A stretch of DNA of 9,957 nt, taken from the NCBI GenBank assembly GCA_934667795.1, contig CAKUMP010000069.1, positions 1 to 9,957 of the forward strand. The letters run 5' to 3'. Source of the DNA: an uncultured Chthoniobacterales bacterium. GTDB taxonomy: Bacteria > Verrucomicrobiota > Verrucomicrobiia > Chthoniobacterales > CAKUMP01. The notes beneath the pieces were generated by a model that saw only the letters and a program-made list of their open reading frames with translations, searched no databases and was not told the origin of the DNA. The position numbers and the translations under genes were made by a program. Numbering within the stretch: position 1 is the stretch's first letter; each line of letters begins with the position of its first letter. Positions 1 to 5,585 of this stretch are shown here, in pieces.

Positions 1-376
1 AGACATAACAGGGCTCATGATAAAGCACTTCGTCCTGAGGATTCAAAAGAGCGCGCAGAGCAATATCAATCGCTTCAGAAACCCCGACAGAAACCAGAAT
101 TTCATCCGCCGGATGATATTCCAGATGATAACGTCGATTTAAATATTTGCTGATTACCTGGCGAAGTTTAAGGTGTCCAAGATTAGAGCTGTATCCGGTA
201 AATCCTTTTTCCAGGGAGTAAATAGCGGCTTCCCGAATGTGCCAGGGGGTCACAAAATCCGGCTCTCCAATTCCCAGGGAAATGACATCTTTCATCGATT
301 GAACGATTTCAAAAAAATCGCGGATGCCGGACTTGGGGATCTCCTGAACTTGCTTGGAAATTTTATTGGCAATCAT
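1..376 (-). CDS. Class I/II PLP-dependent aminotransferase, N-terminal 125 residues (3' end beyond window)
   Basis: This is a fold-type I aminotransferase of the aspartate aminotransferase superfamily, which would move an amino group between an amino acid and a 2-oxo acid in the cytoplasm. The visible part starts at ATG 376 (MIANKISKQVQEIPKSGIRD). It contains the family's GIGEPDF segment at residues 35-41, a GYSSNLGHLKLR segment around 61-72 (the usual 'Y-x-x-x-x-G-x-x-x-L-R' region), and SVGVSEAIDIALRALLNPQD near 96-115, leading to YHEPCYV at the window edge. The PLP-binding lysine lies outside the window, so catalytic competence cannot be judged. The start has no visible Shine-Dalgarno; an alignment-like match to related proteins starting close to this Met supports it. 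It follows the Lrp gene by 35 bases and probably shares its transcript. The amino-acid substrate cannot be told from this part. Confidence 0.9.
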   Translation of the reverse strand, partial: MIANKISKQVQEIPKSGIRDFFEIVQSMKDVISLGIGEPDFVTPWHIREAAIYSLEKGFTGYSSNLGHLKLRQVISKYLNRRYHLEYHPADEILVSVGVSEAIDIALRALLNPQDEVLYHEPCYV

Positions 377-411
377 AAAAACAGGGATTGGAACGAGGTA
401 GGGGGTGGAGA

Positions 412-891
412 TCAGGGGGAAACCGGGAGTCGAGAGACGGGATCCTCGCGTGCCAGTAAAACACCGTTTTCTTTGTACGCCTTGAGACGGAAATGGGTGG
501 ACGTTGAGAGCACGCCTTCAATTGTCGCTAATTTTTCTGCGACAAATTGTGCCACTTCCCGAAGGTTTCTTCCCTGGACCAGAACCAGCAGATCATAGCC
601 ACCGCTCATCAGATAGCAGCTTAATACTTGTTCAAATTGCGCAATCCGCTTTGCATAACGGTCAAACCCACCACCACGTTCCGGGGTGATTTTTACTTCA
701 ATCAGAGCAGAAACCAATTCGTTGCCTGCCTTCTCATCATCAATTAATGTCTGATACCCGAGGATGGTTCCGTTTTTTTCAAACTCCGCGATACGGGATT
801 CCACTTCACTTTGTGGAAGTGACGTGAGTTGAGCCATTTCTTTCGGAGAAGATTTGGCAGAAAATTTCAGAATTTCAAGAATTGGATCCAT
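412..891 (-). CDS. Lrp/AsnC-family transcriptional regulator
   Basis: This 159-residue DNA-binding regulator has the normal length for the Lrp/AsnC (feast/famine) family. A winged helix-turn-helix occupies about residues 3-50 (KEMAQLTSLPQSEVESRIAE is the HTH, then the wing NGTILGYQTLID). The C-terminal RAM/AsnC ligand domain spans about 58-140, with the conserved SGGYDLLVLV stretch at 96-105 that precedes the effector pocket. Such proteins form dimers to octamers and bind amino acids. I start it at ATG 891 (MDPILEIL). An in-frame ATG at 942 would add 17 hydrophobic residues, reach into the end of the phosphofructokinase gene, and does not look like Lrp. The gene lies 22 bases after phosphofructokinase and 35 bases before an aminotransferase, a likely target. 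No clear Shine-Dalgarno precedes the start. Confidence 0.93.
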   Translation of the reverse strand: MDPILEILKFSAKSSPKEMAQLTSLPQSEVESRIAEFEKNGTILGYQTLIDDEKAGNELVSALIEVKITPERGGGFDRYAKRIAQFEQVLSCYLMSGGYDLLVLVQGRNLREVAQFVAEKLATIEGVLSTSTHFRLKAYKENGVLLAREDPVSRLPVSP

Positions 892-913
892 AAGACATAA
901 ATGCTGGGAGGGG

Positions 914-1987
914 TTAATCGCCAAAAGAAATACCAATCGCACGTGCGGTCGCGATCATTTGAGAATCAACAGGGACTTTTCGAATCCGGTGGACTGCCGT
1001 TGCAATGGGGACGTCCAGTACCTGGTAGTTCTGGTAGCTGACCATAGATCCGAATTTTTCTTTACTGATAAAATCTACAGCAGCGACGCCGAAACGGGTG
1101 CCGAGAATACGATCCAGGGTAGTGGGGGCACCGCCTCGCTGGAGATGGCCCAGGACACAGGTTCGTGTTTCTTTGCGCGTTCGTTTTGAAATTTCGCGGG
1201 TAATAAGATCGCCAACTCCACCCAGACGGAATTCTCCGCTAGGTGTTTCCTGAAGCACCGGGCGTCCATCTTTTGGAACTGCACCTTCCGCAACGACAAT
1301 CATGTGACTCAAGCAGCCTTCCTCTTCGCGCTTCTGGATCGCACGTGCAATATTATCATAATCAAATGGAATTTCCGGAATAAGAATCACATCTCCACCG
1401 CCGGCAAGCCCGCCGTAGAGAGCAATCCATCCTGCGTGTCGGCCCATGACTTCCAGAACCATGACACGACGATGACTGGTTGCAGTGGTATGCAGGCGAT
1501 CCAGAGCATCAGCGACACAGGCAACCGCAGAATCAAACCCGAACGTCATGGCGGTTGCTTCCAAGTCATTATCGATCGTTTTCGGGACACCGATCACAGG
1601 AAAGCCGGCGCGGTAAAACTGATGTGCGGTGGTTAATGAGCCATCTCCACCCACGACGATCAGTGCGTCCACATGCAGGCTTTTTAACGTCCGGCTGGCT
1701 TCATCCAGAATATCCGGATCAATTTCGGCTTTATCTCCGCCGCGTACTTTGGAAACAAAATGGCCACGATTGGTCGTACCGAGGATTGTGCCGCCTAAAT
1801 GCATGATTCCGGCCGTGCTCGAACGATCCAGCTCTACATAATCTCCAGGGCGTAATAATCCTTCAAAACCATTCCGGAAACCAAGTACTTTCCATCCTAA
1901 AGTATCTGCAGCGCGAACTACTCCCCGGATGACTGCATTCAGTCCCGGGCAATCGCCGCCACTGGTTAATATTCCAATTGTTTTCAT
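914..1987 (-). CDS. pfkA: 6-phosphofructokinase, predicted ATP-dependent (Gly104/Lys124 type)
   Basis: The enzyme phosphorylates fructose 6-phosphate to fructose 1,6-bisphosphate, the committed step of glycolysis, in the cytoplasm. The 357-residue protein opens with MKTIGILTSGGDCPGLNAVI, the N-terminal nucleotide loop. GGDGS is at 113-117, PKTIDND at 135-141 (catalytic Asp139, equal to Asp127 of E. coli PfkA), MGRHAGW at 181-187, and LGHLQRGG at 279-286. The Gly at 116 (position 104 in E. coli numbering) is typical of ATP use, while PPi enzymes carry Asp there. Lys136 (position 124) is the residue found in PPi enzymes and in some ATP enzymes such as that of Streptomyces. I therefore predict ATP, with the phosphodonor not fully settled. 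ATG 1987 is chosen because the family begins at MKTIGILTSGG; an in-frame upstream Met at 2080 would overlap the carboxypeptidase gene. It lies 37 bases after that gene. Confidence 0.96.
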   Translation of the reverse strand: MKTIGILTSGGDCPGLNAVIRGVVRAADTLGWKVLGFRNGFEGLLRPGDYVELDRSSTAGIMHLGGTILGTTNRGHFVSKVRGGDKAEIDPDILDEASRTLKSLHVDALIVVGGDGSLTTAHQFYRAGFPVIGVPKTIDNDLEATAMTFGFDSAVACVADALDRLHTTATSHRRVMVLEVMGRHAGWIALYGGLAGGGDVILIPEIPFDYDNIARAIQKREEEGCLSHMIVVAEGAVPKDGRPVLQETPSGEFRLGGVGDLITREISKRTRKETRTCVLGHLQRGGAPTTLDRILGTRFGVAAVDFISKEKFGSMVSYQNYQVLDVPIATAVHRIRKVPVDSQMIATARAIGISFGD

Positions 1988-2024
1988 ATTATTACTCGAA
2001 AGTAAAAATACCTTCGGTGCAAGG

Positions 2025-3005
2025 TCAAAGTGATTCCTTTGCGGATCCGGGTGGGCGTCCGGCTTGATCCCAGGCTTCATAAAGTTGCCATCCGCGAGAA
2101 ATCATCGCTGCTCCCTCTGCAAAACGATCGGCAGAACGTAAAAGGACGACCGTAATGCGGCGTGGGGTGACATACGTGGTTTCACCCTGCTGAACGGTTT
2201 TAGGAGGCTTTTCGGCTGAAAGGATCAAACAATCGCCCGCGCGAGCGGTACGGCCGGTCTTCACTCCGTCAATTTCATTTTTCCCTGCCAATTCATTTGT
2301 ATTTCGGAGAAGATACCCGAAAGGTAGTCCATCGCGATGGATAGTGATTTTGCGTTCCGGCTGGAAAACATGGAAACGAAACCCGCTATCGGCCATGGCA
2401 TAACGTGCTAAGCGTGCCATATCTGCGGCGGTAGAATAGGGAGGCTTACGATATTCCGCATCCAGTCCCGTTGGATTCAAAAACAGAGTCTGCTCCATTT
2501 TCAGGGTACGGGCGAGTGCATTCATTTGTGCCACAAATACGCCGACCGGACCTACTTTTTGCAACAGAGCCGGTTGACTTCTTCCCAATACATTTCCGAT
2601 ATGTTCCGCGAGTGTATAGGCGGAAATGTTATCGGATTGCATTAGTGCGGCATATAACGCATCCCGAAAACTCAACTGGTCTCCCGGCTGTAACCCGATA
2701 GGGTTGAAAGTCCCCTGGAGGGTGGCGTTAGGGCCTACTACAATCAATTGATCGGCATCTTGCCCCGTCAGTTTTAGCCAGTCTAATGCAACCATGGCGG
2801 TGGCAACTTTGGTAAGCGACGCAATCTGGAGCCGCTGGTTATGGTTTTGGGAAGCAAGGATTTTGCCCGAACCATTATCGACAATAATATACGCTTCCGC
2901 TGCCATACCGGTCACCGGAAGAGAGATAAAAATGATGCCGATACATAAAATAGAAAACCTTGATTTTAATAACGTAAAAGATTTCAACAGAAATGAAGCG
3001 TCCAT
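2025..3005 (-). CDS. D-alanyl-D-alanine carboxypeptidase (S11 family, PBP5/6-like), secreted
   Basis: This is a penicillin-binding serine peptidase that removes the terminal D-Ala from peptidoglycan stem peptides on the outer face of the inner membrane. All three active-site motifs of family S11 are visible in the 326-residue protein: SLTK at 63-66 (nucleophile Ser63, Lys66), SDN at 124-126 and KTG at 249-251. The N-terminus has Lys residues, a hydrophobic core at about 17-33 and a plausible signal peptidase I site near Ala36-Ala38 (MAAEA). The protein stops soon after the transpeptidase fold and lacks the C-terminal beta domain and amphipathic anchor of E. coli PBP5 (about 400 residues), so it may be soluble in the periplasm. 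Start ATG 3005 gives the full signal peptide but has no Shine-Dalgarno. It is the first gene of a four-gene cluster. Confidence 0.93.
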   Translation of the reverse strand: MDASFLLKSFTLLKSRFSILCIGIIFISLPVTGMAAEAYIIVDNGSGKILASQNHNQRLQIASLTKVATAMVALDWLKLTGQDADQLIVVGPNATLQGTFNPIGLQPGDQLSFRDALYAALMQSDNISAYTLAEHIGNVLGRSQPALLQKVGPVGVFVAQMNALARTLKMEQTLFLNPTGLDAEYRKPPYSTAADMARLARYAMADSGFRFHVFQPERKITIHRDGLPFGYLLRNTNELAGKNEIDGVKTGRTARAGDCLILSAEKPPKTVQQGETTYVTPRRITVVLLRSADRFAEGAAMISRGWQLYEAWDQAGRPPGSAKESL

Positions 3006-3047
3006 ATTTATAAAGTGTAAAAATTTAAAACCATTAGCAATGCGGAA

Positions 3048-3063
3048 TTGTAAAACGATACAA
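3048..3063. promoter_or_regulatory. Short dyad upstream of the carboxypeptidase-pfk-lrp-aminotransferase cluster (possible operator)
   Basis: The sequence TTGTA-N6-TACAA forms a perfect 5-base inverted repeat about 43 bases before the carboxypeptidase start, in an AT-rich 118-base gap. The position suits an operator or promoter element for the cluster, and one gene of the cluster is an Lrp-type regulator that could act on its own operon. The arms are short and such dyads arise by chance, so this is a candidate only. I could not place convincing -35 and -10 boxes in this gap. Confidence 0.2.
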
Positions 3064-3123
3064 GAATAACGAAGTTTTTTTACAGAAAAAACGATTTCGA
3101 ATTTTGTGGAGAGTGAAATATTT

Positions 3124-4167
3124 TTATTCTCGCCAGTGCGCCACGGTCAGTGGTGCGGTCCCTTGTTCGTCCACACCAGGAACACGTTCGGTTTTAAGTT
3201 CAATTTTCCCTTCCTGAAGCAAGGACGCAATCAAGGGGAAAACGATCATTTCCTTTTCATTGAGGAACCCTGATGGCCAGAGTGGAACGGCTGCCTCCAG
3301 CAGGGACGGAACCGAAGCCGATCCTTTTTCACGCAGTAAACTTACAACCGCTTCAGAGATGGAAAATGCAGAAGGAAGGGGACCGGGCAAAAGAAGATTT
3401 TGATCTTCAAATGGCAGAATTTGAATTCCTTCTTCACGGTGGATCCGCAGGCTGCTTAAAGCCGGTGCGCGGAAATAGCGGTTTACTCCTTCAGGAAATG
3501 CGACGGTCGTGGAGGCAATGACGTAACTCCCGTCCGAAAGTTGTCCAATTTCCATCGGCTTATTGTGACGCACCCCCGCAATTTCATCCGGGTGGTCCCG
3601 ATGCAGGCAAAGCCCGACAATGGCACCTGGTAGTTCCTGATAAATTTGATGTACCGCTTGTCGCAGGCGATGCGGATGAGACGGCAATTCTTCAAACCGT
3701 GCCGCAATGGCCTGACAAAGAATGTCGCTGAAGTGGACACAACTGCCATCAGAAAGAACAGGGTAATCTGCGACTTTCTCCGGGTGCTGACTGGGGAAAG
3801 TGTAACTTTTTTTAAGGAGTTCCTGCGCGGCTCCATCAAAATCGACATCTTTATACAACCCTTTTGCGCCATTGGCGATATACGCGAGTTTTTCGAATGT
3901 ATCGATAAAGGGATGAGCCCAAGGCTGGCCACCTCCGCTTTTTGTTCGGCTGTGTGCCAGTCCAATCGTTCCAGGTAACTGGAGCGCATTGGTGGTATGG
4001 ATTAAGGTTTCGGTGTCTCCCACTACTTTTGCATAATGCAAAGTACCTTCATGAATGGTCACAATACCTGTATAAAATCCTCCTGCGAACCCTTCTTCGC
4101 GGCGAAGCATTTCAAGTAAAACGGGGGCTGCGGATTCCTTGCCCAAATAGCCTGCAATAACACACAT
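3124..4167 (-). CDS. Free-standing class II glutamine amidotransferase (GlmS-glutaminase-like) with extra C-terminal domain
   Basis: An Ntn-type glutaminase domain would hydrolyse glutamine and deliver ammonia to an acceptor. After loss of Met1 the protein begins with the catalytic Cys (MCVIAGYLG). The following features correspond to the GlmS glutaminase: AHSRT with Arg74, WAHPF at 83-87, the oxyanion NG pair at 99-100 (YIANG), SDGSCVHFSD at 139-148, and HNKPMEIG at 201-208 with ASTTVAF shortly after. The glutaminase fold covers roughly residues 2-240. GlmS would continue with two SIS sugar-isomerase domains, but here only about 95 residues follow, looking helical then strand-rich (around 265-330), like a small winged-helix domain; that reading is inference. 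The 347-residue protein therefore has no built-in acceptor site, and its real substrate is unknown. Start ATG 4167 is fixed by Cys2; no Shine-Dalgarno is visible. It stands alone, 118 bases before the carboxypeptidase. Confidence 0.9.
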   Translation of the reverse strand: MCVIAGYLGKESAAPVLLEMLRREEGFAGGFYTGIVTIHEGTLHYAKVVGDTETLIHTTNALQLPGTIGLAHSRTKSGGGQPWAHPFIDTFEKLAYIANGAKGLYKDVDFDGAAQELLKKSYTFPSQHPEKVADYPVLSDGSCVHFSDILCQAIAARFEELPSHPHRLRQAVHQIYQELPGAIVGLCLHRDHPDEIAGVRHNKPMEIGQLSDGSYVIASTTVAFPEGVNRYFRAPALSSLRIHREEGIQILPFEDQNLLLPGPLPSAFSISEAVVSLLREKGSASVPSLLEAAVPLWPSGFLNEKEMIVFPLIASLLQEGKIELKTERVPGVDEQGTAPLTVAHWRE

Positions 4168-4267
4168 AATAGATGATCAGAAGTTAAAGGATTTATGATT
4201 CAAAAGGTAAAAATATATGATGCCTGATCTCCCGGAATATGGCTATATGAAATACGCGCTGTAAAAG
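4168..4267. other. Leader region of the amidotransferase gene
   Basis: These bases lie between the lipoprotein terminator and the amidotransferase start and must hold the promoter of that gene if the terminator is efficient. The stretch is AT-rich. On the minus strand TTTACA overlaps the terminator's T tract and is followed after 18 bases by CATATT, a weak promoter-like pair with four of six matches at -10. No Shine-Dalgarno lies before the ATG at 4167. I see no riboswitch-like structure. Confidence 0.25.
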
Positions 4268-4304
4268 AAAAGCACCTGAAATATAGAATTCCAGGTGCTT
4301 TTTT
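4268..4304 (-). terminator. Intrinsic terminator after the DUF4410-type lipoprotein gene
   Basis: Arms AAAAGCACCTG (4268-4278) and CAGGTGCTTTT (4292-4302) pair perfectly over 11 bases around a 13-base loop. On the minus strand the stem is followed by TTTTCTTTT, and it lies about 50 bases after the stop codon of the lipoprotein gene, so it ends that transcript. The T run on the plus strand makes it symmetrical, but no plus-strand gene feeds it. It separates the lipoprotein unit from the amidotransferase gene, which then needs its own promoter between about 4168 and 4267. Confidence 0.85.
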
Positions 4305-4352
4305 AGGGAAGAATAATACAGGAATATTTGGTGTTTTCAGGTGATCCCCTCC

Positions 4353-4952
4353 TTAAGGAGCAGAACGAACCCCCTGGTTTTTAGGATCTGGGTGTAAGGT
4401 AAGCATGATTCTTTGGGCCGCATTATGGTAATCAAACCAGCGCGCATCCCCAATTCCAGGTGCACCCGTGTTGCCAGCAGGACCTGTGAGTCCACTTCCG
4501 CCGGAAATATCAAATGCATATTCGGTCCGTCCGGTCGCAGCATCTGTGACCGTTACGTGCATCTTAACCGTAGATCTCCCAAATCCGAGAAACCCAACCA
4601 TGCCACGTGCAGCGCGAAGGCCACCGTCCAGAAGGTCAATTTCTCCATCCACGATCCAACCAGAGCTAGGGACTTCGGATTCGGTAATTTGTACCGCAGG
4701 AGCAATTTTGGAAAGTTCCTTGGTCAGCACATGTGCGAAATCATTTGCTGCGCGACTACCATGAATTGCGCGTTCACCATCCCAGCCGTGGTCTCCTCGA
4801 ACCACCATTTTAGAGGTGTCGAAGGGGCGGACATAAATGGCTTCAGGGTTTAATGCGCCAGTGGCGACATAGGTTTTTTTGACAGTGACTTGCGCGCAGG
4901 AAGTAAATCCAAGGGCAAGCACGAGAAGGCTAGCGATTTTAGCAAGTTGCAT
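4353..4952 (-). CDS. Putative lipoprotein, DUF4410-like
   Basis: This 199-residue envelope protein has no known biochemical role. It has a typical lipoprotein signal: Lys5, a hydrophobic core at 7-16 (ASLLVLALGF), and a lipobox-like FTSC with Cys19 as the acylation site. The mature part fits my recollection of DUF4410 lipoproteins: an IYVRPFDTSKMVV strand at 39-51, a central helix at 67-84, GWIVDGEIDLLDGG at 98-111, and a VKMHVTVTDAATGRTEYAFD strand pair near 129-148. Residues 154-166 form a short glycine-rich run with four G-x-y triplets (GLTGPAGNTGAPG), probably a surface loop. Start ATG 4952 is well supported by AAGGA ten bases upstream, one of only two good Shine-Dalgarno sites in the window. 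It is transcribed alone, between a candidate promoter near 5020-5047 and the terminator at 4268-4304. Family assignment is tentative; lipoprotein status is firmer. Confidence 0.8.
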   Translation of the reverse strand: MQLAKIASLLVLALGFTSCAQVTVKKTYVATGALNPEAIYVRPFDTSKMVVRGDHGWDGERAIHGSRAANDFAHVLTKELSKIAPAVQITESEVPSSGWIVDGEIDLLDGGLRAARGMVGFLGFGRSTVKMHVTVTDAATGRTEYAFDISGGSGLTGPAGNTGAPGIGDARWFDYHNAAQRIMLTLHPDPKNQGVRSAP

Positions 4953-5019
4953 GGTAATGGTTTCCTTGTGTGGCTGTTAAATAATGGGTTGGTGGTTTAA
5001 GGGTGGGTTTAAGTGGTTT

Positions 5020-5047
5020 TTTATGGGGCTAGTAAGCTTAATGTCAG
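5020..5047 (-). promoter_or_regulatory. Candidate sigma-70-type promoter for the lipoprotein gene
   Basis: On the minus strand CTGACA (5047-5042, five of six matches to the -35 consensus) is followed after 16 bases by CATAAA (5025-5020, four of six matches to the -10 consensus). Transcription from here would give a leader of about 60 bases before the lipoprotein ATG at 4952. It lies in the 162-base gap after the DUF309 gene. The match is moderate and unsupported by other evidence. Confidence 0.35.
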
Positions 5048-5114
5048 AATCTGATAGTGGCTATTGAAGCAAAAATCATGCGTGACTGCAATAAATGAAG
5101 AAAAAAAATCTTAT

Positions 5115-5585
5115 TTAAGGAAGAATTGGGTCAGGAAAAGGGAGTTGTGGGGGGAAGTTTGGGTGCCAGGGGTTTTGAGAAAAGTGTGTATTTTTGAGAG
5201 CGAGGGTATAATGGAGGATGATTTTATAGACAGGATGGAGAGGCATTCCGAGAAAAGGAGAAGGGAGCGGCTGGAGGTTATTTTGAGCAAGTAAAAAAAG
5301 GCGATATGCCGGGTGCAGGCGGCGTCCGTCTTTGTGATGAGTCGGGCGGAGGAATTGTTTTTGTAAATGTACAAAAGCCCCTGCCAGTTGGATCATTCCT
5401 TTGTAAAACCCGTACTGAGGAGGAGAGGACTGCAACCAGAGATGCTCCAGATAATCATGTGCATCGTAATATTCCATTTTATTAAAACAATGGAAATAAG
5501 CAAAATATTCTGTAGGGAGTCCTTTTTTGGCAGCCAGTTCATGAAACGAATGAAGGTCGTGTTGAATTCGTTCCGCTTTTTTCAT
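5115..5585 (-). CDS. DUF309-family protein
   Basis: This 156-residue protein is of unknown function. The signature of DUF309 is clear: YYDAHDYLEHLWL at about 39-51, then GFYKGMIQLAGAFVHLQK at about 59-76, two helices whose acidic and histidine residues (Glu/Asp-x-His, Glu-His) define the family. No enzymatic activity is established for it. The N-terminal half is charged and helical. The last 20 residues are rich in proline (NPWHPNFPPQLPFPDPILP), and I read this as the natural tail rather than a frameshift because nothing in the neighbouring frames continues the domain. The start ATG 5585 overlaps the symporter stop as ATGA, so translation is probably coupled; no separate Shine-Dalgarno is present. 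No GC-rich terminator stem is visible after it, only an eight-base T tract at 5101-5108. Confidence 0.85.
   Translation of the reverse strand: MKKAERIQHDLHSFHELAAKKGLPTEYFAYFHCFNKMEYYDAHDYLEHLWLQSSPPQYGFYKGMIQLAGAFVHLQKQFLRPTHHKDGRRLHPAYRLFLLAQNNLQPLPSPFLGMPLHPVYKIILHYTLALKNTHFSQNPWHPNFPPQLPFPDPILP

Noticed and set aside
412..942. Longer Lrp protein starting at the ATG at 942.
   Set aside because: It would add 17 hydrophobic residues that Lrp proteins lack and would overlap the end of pfk; ATG 891 gives the normal family start.
1988..2080. Longer phosphofructokinase starting at 2080.
   Set aside because: The extra 31 residues overlap the carboxypeptidase gene and precede the standard family N-terminus MKTIGILTSGG.
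3074..3092. Hairpin GTTTTTT / AAAAAAC after the amidotransferase as a terminator.
   Set aside because: The stem is almost all A-T pairs, has no following T tract on the minus strand, and would be unstable.
3483..3989. 168-codon minus-strand ORF inside the amidotransferase gene in another frame.
   Set aside because: The overlapping frame carries all catalytic motifs of the amidotransferase; this frame shows none, so it is a shadow.
5098..5117. T tract after the DUF309 gene as an intrinsic terminator.
   Set aside because: Eight T residues follow the stop codon on the minus strand, but no GC-containing stem precedes them.
5064..5294. Small plus-strand ORF of 76 codons opposite the DUF309 gene.
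   Set aside because: Its protein is lysine/arginine/glutamate-rich low-complexity sequence that mirrors the proline/leucine-rich DUF309 tail on the other strand. No Shine-Dalgarno or family resemblance is evident.
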